A DNA stretch of 30,671 bases from an uncultured Muribaculaceae bacterium (GCA_948788915.1 CAQFOZ010000027.1:1-30671); one strand, 5' to 3'. Shown: positions 7,205 through 16,386, counted from the stretch's first letter. Numbers and translations are program-made. The notes: a model not told the origin generated them from the letters alone.

Positions 7205-8281
7205 ATGCAAGTTTCCAGAAAAGCTATCCTGACACTTGAAGATGGCTCGAGGTTCGAAGGGTTCTCCTTTGGCTACGAAGCCCCGTGTTCCGGCGAGGTG
7301 GTTTTCAATACCGCAATGACCGGATATCCGGAAAGTCTTACCGACCCCTCATACGAAGGGCAGATCTTAGTGACCACTTATCCCATTCTCGGCAATTACG
7401 GTGTTCCGTCGGCGGAAACGTCCACGGAAGCAAATGTAAGCGACTATTTTGAGTCAAGCCGTATCCATTGTAACGCTATCGTTTGCCAGGATTACAGCTG
7501 GGTGCCGAGCCACTGGCAGGCAACACGCTCACTTGCCGACTGGCTCAAGGATGAGAAAGTGCCCGGCATATATGGCATAGACACCCGCGCGCTGACAAAA
7601 TTATTGCGCGACAAGGGTTCCATGCTCGGTAAAATCACATTCGAGGGTGGAGAGGATATCGAGTTTCATGATCCTAACAAAGAAAATCTCATTGCCAAGG
7701 TCAGTACCAAAGAGGTTCAGGAGTTCGGCGAGGGAGAGAAAAGGGTAGTGCTGGTTGACTGCGGCACTAAATACAACATCATCCGTTGTCTTACCCGCCG
7801 CGGCGTGCGTGTCACTCTTGTTCCCTGGGATTATGACTTCACGACAATACCTTACGACGGTCTTTTTATCTCCAATGGCCCGGGAAGTCCGGAGTTTGCA
7901 GAGGAGACGGTCAAAAATATACGTAAGGCGTTCGAGATCGGTAAACCTATATGTGGTATCTGCATGGGCAACCAGTTGCTGAGCAAAGCTGCCGGAGCCA
8001 AGATCTACAAGCTGAAATACGGACATCGGAGTCATAATCAGCCTGTGCGTCTCAGCGGTACGGAGAAATGCTACATAACATCGCAGAATCACGGTTTTGC
8101 CGTAGATAACGATACGATACCCGATGACTGGGAGCCACACTTCATCAATATGAACGATGGCACCAACGAAGGGATACGCCACAAGTCAAAACCGTTTTTC
8201 TCAGCCCAGTTCCATCCGGAAGCCAGCAGCGGACCGAAGGATACGGAATTCATTTTTGATGAATTTATAAAACTTTTATGA
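7205..8281 (+). CDS. carA: Carbamoyl-phosphate synthase small (glutaminase) subunit
   Basis: Hydrolyses glutamine and channels ammonia to CarB for carbamoyl-phosphate synthesis, feeding pyrimidines and arginine. The N-terminal CPSase domain covers about residues 1-150 (LEDGSRFEGFSFG, FNTAMTGYPE, DTRALTKLLRDKG). The class I glutamine amidotransferase domain follows, with the nucleophile cysteine in CGICMGNQ near residue 250 and the His/Glu pair in QFHPEASSG near 337-339. The usual GICLGHQ reads GICMGNQ here; as I recall this is also the Bacteroidetes form. Length 358 is normal. carB follows after 85 bases that contain a terminator-like hairpin. Confidence 0.97.
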   Translation: MQVSRKAILTLEDGSRFEGFSFGYEAPCSGEVVFNTAMTGYPESLTDPSYEGQILVTTYPILGNYGVPSAETSTEANVSDYFESSRIHCNAIVCQDYSWVPSHWQATRSLADWLKDEKVPGIYGIDTRALTKLLRDKGSMLGKITFEGGEDIEFHDPNKENLIAKVSTKEVQEFGEGEKRVVLVDCGTKYNIIRCLTRRGVRVTLVPWDYDFTTIPYDGLFISNGPGSPEFAEETVKNIRKAFEIGKPICGICMGNQLLSKAAGAKIYKLKYGHRSHNQPVRLSGTEKCYITSQNHGFAVDNDTIPDDWEPHFINMNDGTNEGIRHKSKPFFSAQFHPEASSGPKDTEFIFDEFIKLL

Positions 8282-8289
8282 TATAAGAG

Positions 8290-8325
8290 CCTGCCGGAAC
8301 TCATTGCTCCGTCAGGTCTTTTTTT
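8290..8325 (+). terminator. Terminator-like hairpin between carA and carB
   Basis: CCTGCCGGA (8290-8298) pairs with TCCGTCAGG (8308-8316), one mismatch in nine, followed by TCTTTTTTT. This has the form of an intrinsic terminator but lies inside the carA-carB pair. It may reduce read-through into carB or form an attenuator. No obvious competing antiterminator stem was seen. Confidence 0.65.
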
Positions 8326-8366
8326 AATATCTTCCATTAAACCACAAATTCAACAACATATCTTCC

Positions 8367-11300
8367 ATGTCAGATAAATCGCAAATTAAAAAAGTACTGT
8401 TTCTTGGTTCCGGAGCTTTGAAGATAGGAGAGGCCGGAGAATTCGATTACAGCGGGTCCCAGGCATTGAAAGCAATGAAGGAGGAGAATATCACTACCGT
8501 TCTCATAAATCCGAACATTGCCACGGTGCAGACTTCAGAGGGTTTTGCCGACAAGATTTATTTCCTTCCTGTCACCCCTTATTTTGTGGAGAAGGTGATT
8601 GAGAAGGAGCGTCCCGACGGTATATTTCTTGCGTTCGGAGGTCAGACAGCGCTTAACTGTGGTGTGAAACTGTATGAATCGGGTGTTCTTGAGAAGTATA
8701 ATGTCAAAGTGCTCGGAACTCCTGTCCGGGCTATCATGGATACAGAAGACCGCGAGCTTTTTGTCAAAAAACTTGATGAGATTGATGTCAAGACAATCAA
8801 GAGCGAGGCTGTTGATTCGGTAGAGGATGCCCTTGTGGCCGCCGATCGTCTGGGTTATCCCGTGATCATCCGTGCCGCTTATGCTTTAGGTGGTCTTGGA
8901 AGCGGTTTCTGCGACAATCGCGAAGAGCTTATATCTCTTGTAGAGCAGGCACTCTCCTTTTCACCGCAGGTGCTTGTGGAGAAGAGTCTGAAGGGATGGA
9001 AGGAGGTTGAATATGAAGTGGTGCGCGACCGTTTCGACAACTGTATCACGGTCTGCAACATGGAGAATTTCGATCCGTTAGGAATACATACCGGAGAGAG
9101 TATAGTCGTGGCTCCGTCCCAGACATTGTCGAATGAGGATTATCACATGCTCCGCAAGCTTGCTATAAAGATAATACGTCATATAGGGATAGTGGGAGAG
9201 TGCAATGTACAGTATGCATATGACCCGGAATCCATGGACTATCGCGTTATCGAGGTTAACGCCCGTCTTTCTCGCTCTTCCGCATTGGCATCCAAGGCCA
9301 CAGGTTATCCATTGGCTTTTGTTGCGGCAAAACTTGGTCTCGGTTACGGTCTGTTCGATCTTAAGAATTCCGTTACCCGTTCCACATCAGCGTTTTTCGA
9401 ACCCGCGTTGGATTACATCGTATGTAAGATCCCCCGGTGGGATCTCGGAAAATTCCATGGTGTAAAAAGGGAGATCGGAAGTTCTATGAAGTCTGTTGGA
9501 GAGGTCATGGCTATCGGCCGCACATTCGAGGAGGCTATACAGAAAGGCCTGCGTATGATAGGACAGGGTATGCATGGCTTTGTTGAGAACAAGCCGATCC
9601 GTTTCGCTGATCTTGACAGATCGCTTCGCGAACCTACCGACAAGCGTATTTTCGCTATCGAGGAGGCTTTCCATCGTGGTTACGATGTGGAGAGAATACA
9701 TGAACTTACCAAAATTGACAGATGGTTTCTCGAGAGACTGCATGTCATCTACAATACAATGAAGGAGCTTGAGAGCTATGATTCTCTCGAGAATATTCCA
9801 GACTTATTATTACGTCGTGCCAAGGAGCAGGGATTCAGCGATTTCCAGATAGCGAGGGCTGTGTGGCGCGAGAATATGAACAGTAAGGCGGAGGAGTTGA
9901 CGGCCAAGGTACGTTCAAGCCGTCTGGCCCGTGGAATACGTCCGGTTGTGAAACAGATCGACACTCTTGCCGCGGAATATCCCGCACAGACCAATTATCT
10001 GTATCTTACGTATAACGGCACACAAAACGATGTCAAATATTTAGGAGACCGGAAGTCAGTCGTTGTACTCGGCTCGGGTGCGTATCGTATCGGCAGTTCC
10101 GTAGAGTTTGACTGGTGTGGTGTGAATGCACTTATGACAGTTGCCAAGGCCGGTTATCGTCCAGTAATGATAAATTACAATCCGGAGACAGTATCTACAG
10201 ACTATGATATGTGTGAACGTCTCTACTTCGACGAGCTGACATACGAGCGTGTGATGGATATCCTTGAACTCGAGATGCCTCACGGAGTGATACTCTCAAC
10301 AGGTGGACAGATTCCAAATAATCTCGCCATCCGTCTTGACAAGGCACAGGTCAACATACTTGGTACACAGGCAAAGGATATAGACAACGCTGAAGACCGT
10401 AATAAATTCTCGTCTCTATGCGATGAGATTGGTGTTGACCAGCCGCGCTGGCGCGAGCTGACATCTATGGAGGATATAGACGAGTTTGTGGCCGAGGTCG
10501 GTTTCCCGGTGCTTGTGCGCCCCTCTTATGTGCTGTCCGGAGCCGCCATGAATGTTTGCTCAAACGAGGATGAGCTGCAGCGTTTCCTTAAGCTTGCCGC
10601 CAACGTTTCCAAGCAGCACCCGGTGGTAGTTTCCGACTTTATCCAGGGGGCAAAGGAGATCGAGATGGATGCTGTGGCACAGAACGGAGAGATCAAGCTG
10701 TATGCGATCTCCGAGCATATTGAATTTGCAGGAGTGCATTCAGGAGATGCCACCATTCAGTTCCCTCCGCAGAAGCTTTATGTGGAGACAATGCGCCGGA
10801 TCAAGAAGATTTCCGGCAAGATAGCCAAGGCATTGCATATTTCCGGTCCGTTCAATATACAGTTCCTTGCGAAGGATAACGATATCAAGGTGATTGAGTG
10901 CAACCTCCGTGCGTCACGCAGTTTCCCGTTTGTGTCTAAGGTCTCAAAGCAGAACTTTATAGATGCCGCAACCCGCGTGATGCTTGGCATGGAGGTAGGG
11001 AAGCCCGCTGCATCCGCTTTTGATCTGGATTATGTAGGTATAAAGGCGTCACAGTTCTCCTTCTCCCGTCTGCAGGGTGCGGATCCCGTGCTTGGGGTTG
11101 ACATGTCTTCCACCGGTGAAGTCGGCTGTATAGGCGATGACACGTCAGAGGCCATACTTAAATCCATGCTTTCCGTAGGATATACCATTCCGAAGAAGAC
11201 TGTTCTTTTGAGTTCCGGAAACGCCCGCCAGAAGGTTGACCTTCTTGAACCGGCCCGTATGCTTCACCGCAAGGGATACACTATATATGCCACACCCGGC

Positions 11301-11597
11301 ACGCAGAAATTCCTGCAGGATAACGGAGTTCCCGCAATTGTGGCTTACTTCCCGGCAGATGCTGACAAGCAGCCTCAGGCTCTTGATCTGCTCCACGCCA
11401 AAGAGATAGATCTTGTTGTGAACATACCTAAGAATCTCACAGTAAAGGAGCTTACAAACGGATACAAGATACGTCGAGCGTCTATAGACCTTAACATACC
11501 TTTGCTGACAAATGCGCGTCTTGCATCGGCGTTTATCCGCGCTTTCTGCGAGTTGTCCGTTTCTGATATCAAAATCAAGAGCTGGGACGAGTATTAA
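8367..11597 (+). CDS. carB: Carbamoyl-phosphate synthase large subunit
   Basis: Makes carbamoyl phosphate from bicarbonate, ammonia and two ATP, together with CarA. The 1076-residue chain has the standard duplicated layout: a first ATP-grasp half (about 1-400; GSGALKIGEAGEFDYSG, FGGQTALNCG), an oligomerisation domain (400-555), a second half (555-940; GSGAYRIGSSVEFDW, STGGQIPNN) and a C-terminal MGS-like allosteric domain (~945-1076; GYTIYATPGTQKF). All nucleotide-loop motifs I looked for are present. Carbamoyl phosphate made here is used by PyrB, encoded about 6 kb away on the other strand. A strong hairpin follows the stop. Confidence 0.97.
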   Translation: MSDKSQIKKVLFLGSGALKIGEAGEFDYSGSQALKAMKEENITTVLINPNIATVQTSEGFADKIYFLPVTPYFVEKVIEKERPDGIFLAFGGQTALNCGVKLYESGVLEKYNVKVLGTPVRAIMDTEDRELFVKKLDEIDVKTIKSEAVDSVEDALVAADRLGYPVIIRAAYALGGLGSGFCDNREELISLVEQALSFSPQVLVEKSLKGWKEVEYEVVRDRFDNCITVCNMENFDPLGIHTGESIVVAPSQTLSNEDYHMLRKLAIKIIRHIGIVGECNVQYAYDPESMDYRVIEVNARLSRSSALASKATGYPLAFVAAKLGLGYGLFDLKNSVTRSTSAFFEPALDYIVCKIPRWDLGKFHGVKREIGSSMKSVGEVMAIGRTFEEAIQKGLRMIGQGMHGFVENKPIRFADLDRSLREPTDKRIFAIEEAFHRGYDVERIHELTKIDRWFLERLHVIYNTMKELESYDSLENIPDLLLRRAKEQGFSDFQIARAVWRENMNSKAEELTAKVRSSRLARGIRPVVKQIDTLAAEYPAQTNYLYLTYNGTQNDVKYLGDRKSVVVLGSGAYRIGSSVEFDWCGVNALMTVAKAGYRPVMINYNPETVSTDYDMCERLYFDELTYERVMDILELEMPHGVILSTGGQIPNNLAIRLDKAQVNILGTQAKDIDNAEDRNKFSSLCDEIGVDQPRWRELTSMEDIDEFVAEVGFPVLVRPSYVLSGAAMNVCSNEDELQRFLKLAANVSKQHPVVVSDFIQGAKEIEMDAVAQNGEIKLYAISEHIEFAGVHSGDATIQFPPQKLYVETMRRIKKISGKIAKALHISGPFNIQFLAKDNDIKVIECNLRASRSFPFVSKVSKQNFIDAATRVMLGMEVGKPAASAFDLDYVGIKASQFSFSRLQGADPVLGVDMSSTGEVGCIGDDTSEAILKSMLSVGYTIPKKTVLLSSGNARQKVDLLEPARMLHRKGYTIYATPGTQKFLQDNGVPAIVAYFPADADKQPQALDLLHAKEIDLVVNIPKNLTVKELTNGYKIRRASIDLNIPLLTNARLASAFIRAFCELSVSDIKIKSWDEY

Positions 11598-11626
11598 GCG
11601 CAGAGACTTGAGAAGATATTTTAATA

Positions 11627-11669
11627 AAAAGAGAGGGTGCAGTTCTGAATGAATTGCATCCTCTCTTTT
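11627..11669. terminator. Bidirectional terminator between carB and the purF-like gene
   Basis: Bases 11627-11645 (AAAAGAGAGG...) pair with 11651-11669 (...CCTCTCTTTT) around a five-base loop, with two non-Watson-Crick positions. A and T runs on the two sides suit termination of both convergent genes. Confidence 0.8.
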
Positions 11670-11695
11670 GAAAATTTTGTTAGGATAGAGAAATG

Positions 11696-13570
11696 TCAGC
11701 GGGCATTGCTGCGTCCTTCATAATAGTTTATGAAGGCGTGATTTACGAGGCGGTTGCCTCCGGGGGTAGGGTAGTCGCCGGTAAAATACCAGTCACCGGG
11801 ATGTCCCGGAATAGCCTTGTGCATCTCCTCTACCGACTGATACACGATCTCTATCTCCGCGCGGATGCCTTCCGGTGTCAGCATCTTTGCTATCTTTGTC
11901 GAGATTTCCTCATCGCTGAACGGGGAATAAATCTCTTTTACATAGTTCCGGATTTTTTCTTTCGGGAGTGAATTCTGCCCCATACACTTGCGATAGACCT
12001 CGTCTATGACATATCGCATTCCACGCTCTTCCAAAAGCGCCATAGCGGCTTTAAAAGCTATGAATTCGCCCATCCGGGACATGTCTATACCATAGCAGTC
12101 GGGATAACGTACCTGAGGGGAGCTTGACACAATTACCATTTTGCGCGGGTGTAGACGGTCAAGAATCCGGATGATGGATTGTTTGAGAGTTGTGCCGCGT
12201 ACGATGCTGTCATCAATGACAACAAGGTTGTCGCCCGGTCTTACAGATCCGTATGTTATGTCATAGACATGGGCTGCAAGATCGTCCCTGGTCGCCCCCT
12301 CGGCAATGAATGTGCGCAGTTTTATATCCTTGATTGCCACTTTTTCGCGTCTGACGCGTCTGCGCAGTATGTGGGCAATGTTGTCATCGGTCAAATTGCC
12401 GCTTGCCGACAGATGCTGTATATCTCGTATCTTGCTTTTGATCAAATGGTCTTCTATCCCTTCTACAAGTCCGTAGAATGCCACTTCCGCTGTGTTCGGA
12501 ATAAAAGAGAACACAGAGTTGTCTATATCGTTATCTATTGCTTTAAGAACCTGAGGAACAAGATGATGTCCCAATGTTTTCCGTTCGCGGTAAATGTCTG
12601 AATCCGAGCCCCTGGAGAAGTATATGCGCTCAAAGCTGCATTTACGGTTCTCCCCTTTCGGCAGAATCCGGTCAAGTCTTACGGAACCGTCTCTGTCCAC
12701 GACGATTGCCTCTCCGGGTTCCAGTTCCTTAACATCGGAGATTGGCAGGTCAAAGGCTGTCTGTATGACGGGACGCTCGCTTGCCACAACAACAATCTCG
12801 TCGTTCCGATAGTAGAATGCCGGTCTGATACCGTTCGGATCACGCATAGCATACATATCTCCGTTGCCTATTATTCCGCAGATTACGTAGCCTCCATCCC
12901 ATATCGGGGCACAACGTTTCAGCATGTTTGTGACATTCAGGTCTCGGGCTATTGCGGTTGAAAGATCCAGACCCGTGAGTCCGGCTTCCTTGTGTATTTT
13001 GTACAGTCGCTCATTCTCTCTGTCCAGAGCATGTCCGAGTTGCTCAAGAAGAAGGAATGTGTCTGCGTACAGACGGGGGTGTTGTCCGGTGCTGGTTATG
13101 GAGTTGAAAATTTCATCCACGTTGGTCATATTGAAATTACCGCAAAGCAGCATGTTTCTCGAGCTCCAGTTGTTGCGCCTCATGAAAGGGTGAACATAAT
13201 TCAATCCTGACCGTCCGGTGGTGCTGTAGCGTAGATGGCCCATATAGACCTCTCCTACGAATGGGGTAAAGCGCGGGTCAATCTCTTCGGCTCTTGCTGT
13301 CTCCATCTGTTTGTGCGCGTTCGCAAAGATTTGTGTGATAGCATCCGATCCTAATGCCCTTTCGCGAAAGATGTACTCCTCTCCGGGAGGCATGTCGAGT
13401 TTGACACAGCCTATGCCGGCTGCTTCCTGCCCCCGGTTGTGCTCTTTCTCCATGATAAGATAGAGCTTATTTAAACCATAGAGGTGTGTTCCATATTTCT
13501 CTTTGTAATAGGACAGGGGTTTGAGGAGGCGGATCATGGCCACGCCACACTCGTGCTTTATCAATTCCAT
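11696..13570 (-). CDS. purF: PurF-like amidophosphoribosyltransferase, long Bacteroidetes form
   Basis: Predicted to transfer glutamine-derived ammonia to PRPP, giving phosphoribosylamine for purine synthesis. The Ntn-type glutaminase half starts at Cys8 (HECGVAMIRLL), so a seven-residue propeptide (MELIKHE) would have to be removed to free the catalytic cysteine. MGHLRYSTTG and CGNFNMTN are glutamine-site motifs. The PRPP loop VVIDDSIVRGTT is near residue 450. At 624 residues it is more than 100 longer than E. coli or B. subtilis PurF, with extra sequence within the glutaminase half and at the C terminus. Bacteroides has a similar long protein, possibly a paralogue beside a standard PurF, so the exact role is less certain than the family. 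Single gene with its own promoter. Confidence 0.8.
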   Translation of the reverse strand: MELIKHECGVAMIRLLKPLSYYKEKYGTHLYGLNKLYLIMEKEHNRGQEAAGIGCVKLDMPPGEEYIFRERALGSDAITQIFANAHKQMETARAEEIDPRFTPFVGEVYMGHLRYSTTGRSGLNYVHPFMRRNNWSSRNMLLCGNFNMTNVDEIFNSITSTGQHPRLYADTFLLLEQLGHALDRENERLYKIHKEAGLTGLDLSTAIARDLNVTNMLKRCAPIWDGGYVICGIIGNGDMYAMRDPNGIRPAFYYRNDEIVVVASERPVIQTAFDLPISDVKELEPGEAIVVDRDGSVRLDRILPKGENRKCSFERIYFSRGSDSDIYRERKTLGHHLVPQVLKAIDNDIDNSVFSFIPNTAEVAFYGLVEGIEDHLIKSKIRDIQHLSASGNLTDDNIAHILRRRVRREKVAIKDIKLRTFIAEGATRDDLAAHVYDITYGSVRPGDNLVVIDDSIVRGTTLKQSIIRILDRLHPRKMVIVSSSPQVRYPDCYGIDMSRMGEFIAFKAAMALLEERGMRYVIDEVYRKCMGQNSLPKEKIRNYVKEIYSPFSDEEISTKIAKMLTPEGIRAEIEIVYQSVEEMHKAIPGHPGDWYFTGDYPTPGGNRLVNHAFINYYEGRSNAR

Positions 13571-13589
13571 AAAAATTTTTTTATGTGTG

Positions 13590-13621
13590 CAAATTTACAT
13601 ATTTTGAATCCCGCTGCCAAA
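13590..13621 (-). promoter_or_regulatory. Promoter of the purF-like gene
   Basis: Minus strand: TTTG (13621-13618), 20 bases, TAAATTTG (13597-13590), a full match to the Bacteroidetes consensus. The start codon at 13570 follows about 20 bases later. Confidence 0.7.
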
Positions 13622-13929
13622 AAATTATAATGTGATTCTATGTTACTTTTGTTCTCTGTAATTTTATCGGTTTTGTTTCCTGTATTAATTAGCACCGTTC
13701 ATTTCTTGTTCAAGTATCCAATAATTGTGATTAATTATAAAGGGGATTGATTATTTTTAATTCTCAGGGCGTTAAAACATCTTTGTGATTGTATTAAATT
13801 ATGGAATATCAGTATTATATATAAATTAGAATATTTCTAAATAGACATGTCAAATAGATTGATTGTGGGCAAAATAAAGCACATGTACCTATTTTTGATT
13901 ATCGTTGACTAAATTATGTCGATTTTTAT
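13622..13929. other. Intergenic stretch between purF-like and ybeY
   Basis: About 300 bases of AT-rich DNA between the two divergent promoters. I see no gene, strong hairpin or repeat in it. Confidence 0.5.
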
Positions 13930-13937
13930 TATTTTTG
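13930..13937 (+). promoter_or_regulatory. Possible -7 box upstream of ybeY
   Basis: TATTTTTG fits TAnnTTTG and lies 37 bases before the chosen ybeY start. The -33 element is weak (GTTG about 22 bases upstream). Confidence 0.35.
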
Positions 13938-13974
13938 TAGTTTGTCTGAATGAATGTTCTCTAATATTATTCAT

Positions 13975-14388
13975 ATGAAGATAAATTTCATGACTGAGGG
14001 TGTGGGTATGCCCGATCTTGATTTTGACAAAGTAAGGAAGTGGATTGTCAAGGTTGCTGATAATTATGGTTTCAGTGTCGCTAAATTGAATTACTGTTTT
14101 TGCGATGATGAGTATATCCTCGAAACCAACAGGAAATTTCTTCAGCATGATTATTTTACGGATATCATAACTTTTGATTATACAAATCATGACAGGATTT
14201 CGGGGGATATGGTTATATCACTCGATACAGTGGCTTCTAATGCCCTATCAGTAGGTGAGTCCTACGAGCATGAACTGTTGCGGGTGATTATCCACGGGGT
14301 TTTGCATTTGTGCGGTATCAATGACAAGGGTCCGGGCGAACGGGAAATAATGGAGGCTGCGGAGAATCAGGCATTAACCAGTTTCTAA
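13975..14388 (+). CDS. ybeY: Endoribonuclease YbeY (16S rRNA maturation)
   Basis: Single-strand endoribonuclease of the UPF0054 family, involved in 16S rRNA 3' end processing and ribosome quality control. The metal site is HGVLHLCGIND near the C terminus: the first two histidines are present, but the third ligand position (usually His in HxxxHLxGxDH) is Asp. I recall the same change in Bacteroides homologues. The start is placed at 13975 (MKINFMTEGVGMP), not 13954, to match the family's usual N terminus and length (137 residues). mnmG follows after 53 bases on the same strand. Confidence 0.9.
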   Translation: MKINFMTEGVGMPDLDFDKVRKWIVKVADNYGFSVAKLNYCFCDDEYILETNRKFLQHDYFTDIITFDYTNHDRISGDMVISLDTVASNALSVGESYEHELLRVIIHGVLHLCGINDKGPGEREIMEAAENQALTSF

Positions 14389-14441
14389 CCGATAGAACTA
14401 ATTAAAAGACATTAAACAGATTCTTAAGGCAAAGTTTTAGA

Positions 14442-16325
14442 ATGAATTTTGATTTTGATGTAATCGTTATAGGAGCCGGTCATGCCGGATGTGAGGCAGC
14501 TGTGGCTTCTGCCAAGTTGGGTGCCAACACCCTGTTAATCACGAAGGACATGAACAAGATTGCACAGATGAGTTGCAATCCTGCTATTGGTGGTATTGCT
14601 AAGGGTCAGATTGTCAGGGAGATTGATGCTTTGGGCGGTATGATGGGTATTGTGGCGGACACTACGGCTATCCAATTCCGTATGCTTAATCGTTCTAAAG
14701 GTCCGGCTGTCTGGAGTCCGCGTGTCCAGAGTGACCGTGCAAAATATATTGATGCCTGGCGCGAAGTCCTTGATAGCGTTCATAACCTTTCCCTATTCCA
14801 GGATACTGTTACAGAACTGATTATTGAAGATAAGGTTGTCAGAGGAGTTCGTACATCTTTAGGAATTGAATTCAGGTCTTCTCAGGTTGTGCTTACAGCC
14901 GGTACTTTTCTTAACGGTCTGATGCATTTCGGTCCTGTGCAAATTGAGGGTGGCCGCATTTCGGAAGATTCCTCAAAGGGATTGACAGAGCAGTTGCGCG
15001 GTCTCGGTTTCGCTACAGATAGAATGAAAACAGGTACCCCCGCGCGCATAGACGGACGCACAATAAATTTCTCCTTGTGTGAAGAGCAGACCGGAGACCT
15101 GAACGATTTTCATAAATTTTCATTTCTTCCCGAAGTTAAAAGAGTCCTTAAGAATCGCAGTTGCTGGATTGTACATACCAATCCGGAGGTGCATAAAATT
15201 TTAAATGACAATCTTGCAGACTCTCCACTTTATAATGGTCAGATAAAAAGTATCGGTCCCCGTTACTGTCCGAGTATAGAAACCAAGATAGTTACTTTTG
15301 CGGATAAAGATTCTCATCAACTTTTTCTTGAACCGGAAGGGGAGATGACGCAGGAATATTATATCAACGGTTTTTCAAGTTCTCTTCCCTGGCAGGTTCA
15401 GATGGATGCCTTGTCGTGTGTTCCCGCCTTGAAGGATGTTCAGTTTTACAGACCCGGCTATGCAATAGAATATGATTTCTTTGATCCGCGTCAGTTGACC
15501 CATGACCTTCAGACGAGGCTGATTGCCGGACTATATTTTGCCGGACAGGTGAACGGTACTACAGGTTATGAGGAGGCTGCCGCCCAGGGGTTGATGGCAG
15601 GAATCAATGCTGCGAGAAATTCCAAGAATCTTCCTCCTGTTATTCTCGGACGTGAGCAGGCATATATCGGTGTTCTTATAGATGATTTGGTTACAAAGGG
15701 GGTTGATGAACCTTATCGTATGTTTACCTCCCGTGCTGAATTTAGAATCTTGCTTCGTCAGGATGATGCTGATGTGAGACTGACTCCGCTTGGCCATGAG
15801 ATAGGGCTTGCGACTGAGGAAAGATATAATGCTCTATGCTCGAAACTTCAGCAACGTGATTCTCTAATATCCTTTTGTGAGAAATATCTCGTTAAAGGGA
15901 CAGAAGCTATTAATGAGTTTCTTGTTAATATGGGAACAAGTCCGTTGACGCATTCCGTGAAGTTGGTAGAACTTGTCAAGCGCCCTCAAATGTCTATCAA
16001 GATTCTTGCGGAGAATATTTCAGCTCTGGCTCGGGAAATTAACAATCTCGAGGATTCCAGAAGAGATGAGATTATTGAGGCTGCCGAGATTCTTATAAAA
16101 TATGGGGGGTATATTTTAAGGGAGCGCGAGCTTGCCGAAAAGCAGCAGCGACTTGAATACGTCAAGATTCCGGACTCCATGGATTTTGATTCCATCAAGG
16201 CATTGAGTACTGAGGCGCGGCAGAAATTGGCACTGCAACGTCCTGCGACAATAGGGCAGGCTTCACGAATTCCGGGTGTGTCTCCGGCCGATATAAATGT
16301 TCTGTTGCTTTTGTTGCACAGGTGA
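14442..16325 (+). CDS. mnmG: tRNA uridine-34 5-carboxymethylaminomethyl modification enzyme, FAD subunit
   Basis: With MnmE it installs cmnm5U at the wobble position of several tRNAs, using FAD and methylene-tetrahydrofolate. The N-terminal dinucleotide site is VIGAGHAGCEAA (residues ~9-20). The family signatures CNPAIGGIAKGQIVREID and, later, GQVNGTTGYEEAAAQGL are present. The helical MnmE-binding C-terminal domain ends in GVSPADINVLLLLL. The 627-residue length is standard. A parS-like palindrome begins 8 bases after the stop; mnmG (gidA) is classically a gene of the replication-origin region. Followed by apt. Confidence 0.96.
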   Translation: MNFDFDVIVIGAGHAGCEAAVASAKLGANTLLITKDMNKIAQMSCNPAIGGIAKGQIVREIDALGGMMGIVADTTAIQFRMLNRSKGPAVWSPRVQSDRAKYIDAWREVLDSVHNLSLFQDTVTELIIEDKVVRGVRTSLGIEFRSSQVVLTAGTFLNGLMHFGPVQIEGGRISEDSSKGLTEQLRGLGFATDRMKTGTPARIDGRTINFSLCEEQTGDLNDFHKFSFLPEVKRVLKNRSCWIVHTNPEVHKILNDNLADSPLYNGQIKSIGPRYCPSIETKIVTFADKDSHQLFLEPEGEMTQEYYINGFSSSLPWQVQMDALSCVPALKDVQFYRPGYAIEYDFFDPRQLTHDLQTRLIAGLYFAGQVNGTTGYEEAAAQGLMAGINAARNSKNLPPVILGREQAYIGVLIDDLVTKGVDEPYRMFTSRAEFRILLRQDDADVRLTPLGHEIGLATEERYNALCSKLQQRDSLISFCEKYLVKGTEAINEFLVNMGTSPLTHSVKLVELVKRPQMSIKILAENISALAREINNLEDSRRDEIIEAAEILIKYGGYILRERELAEKQQRLEYVKIPDSMDFDSIKALSTEARQKLALQRPATIGQASRIPGVSPADINVLLLLLHR

Positions 16326-16332
16326 GATTAAT

Positions 16333-16348
16333 TGTTCCACGTGGAACA
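16333..16348. promoter_or_regulatory. parS-like centromere site
   Basis: TGTTCCACGTGGAACA is a perfect 16-base palindrome (22 bases, 16330-16351, including flanks) and matches the bacterial parS consensus TGTTNCACGTGNAACA bound by ParB/Spo0J. With 14 fixed positions, about one chance match in 10,000 windows of this size would be expected. It lies in the short mnmG-apt gap. No parA or parB is in the window. Confidence 0.75.
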
Positions 16349-16386
16349 ATTTAAACAGATAATACTGAAATTAAATAAATTATAAG

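Noticed and set aside
7601..8182. Minus-strand open frame of 193 codons
   Set aside because: Antisense to carA; no recognisable protein.
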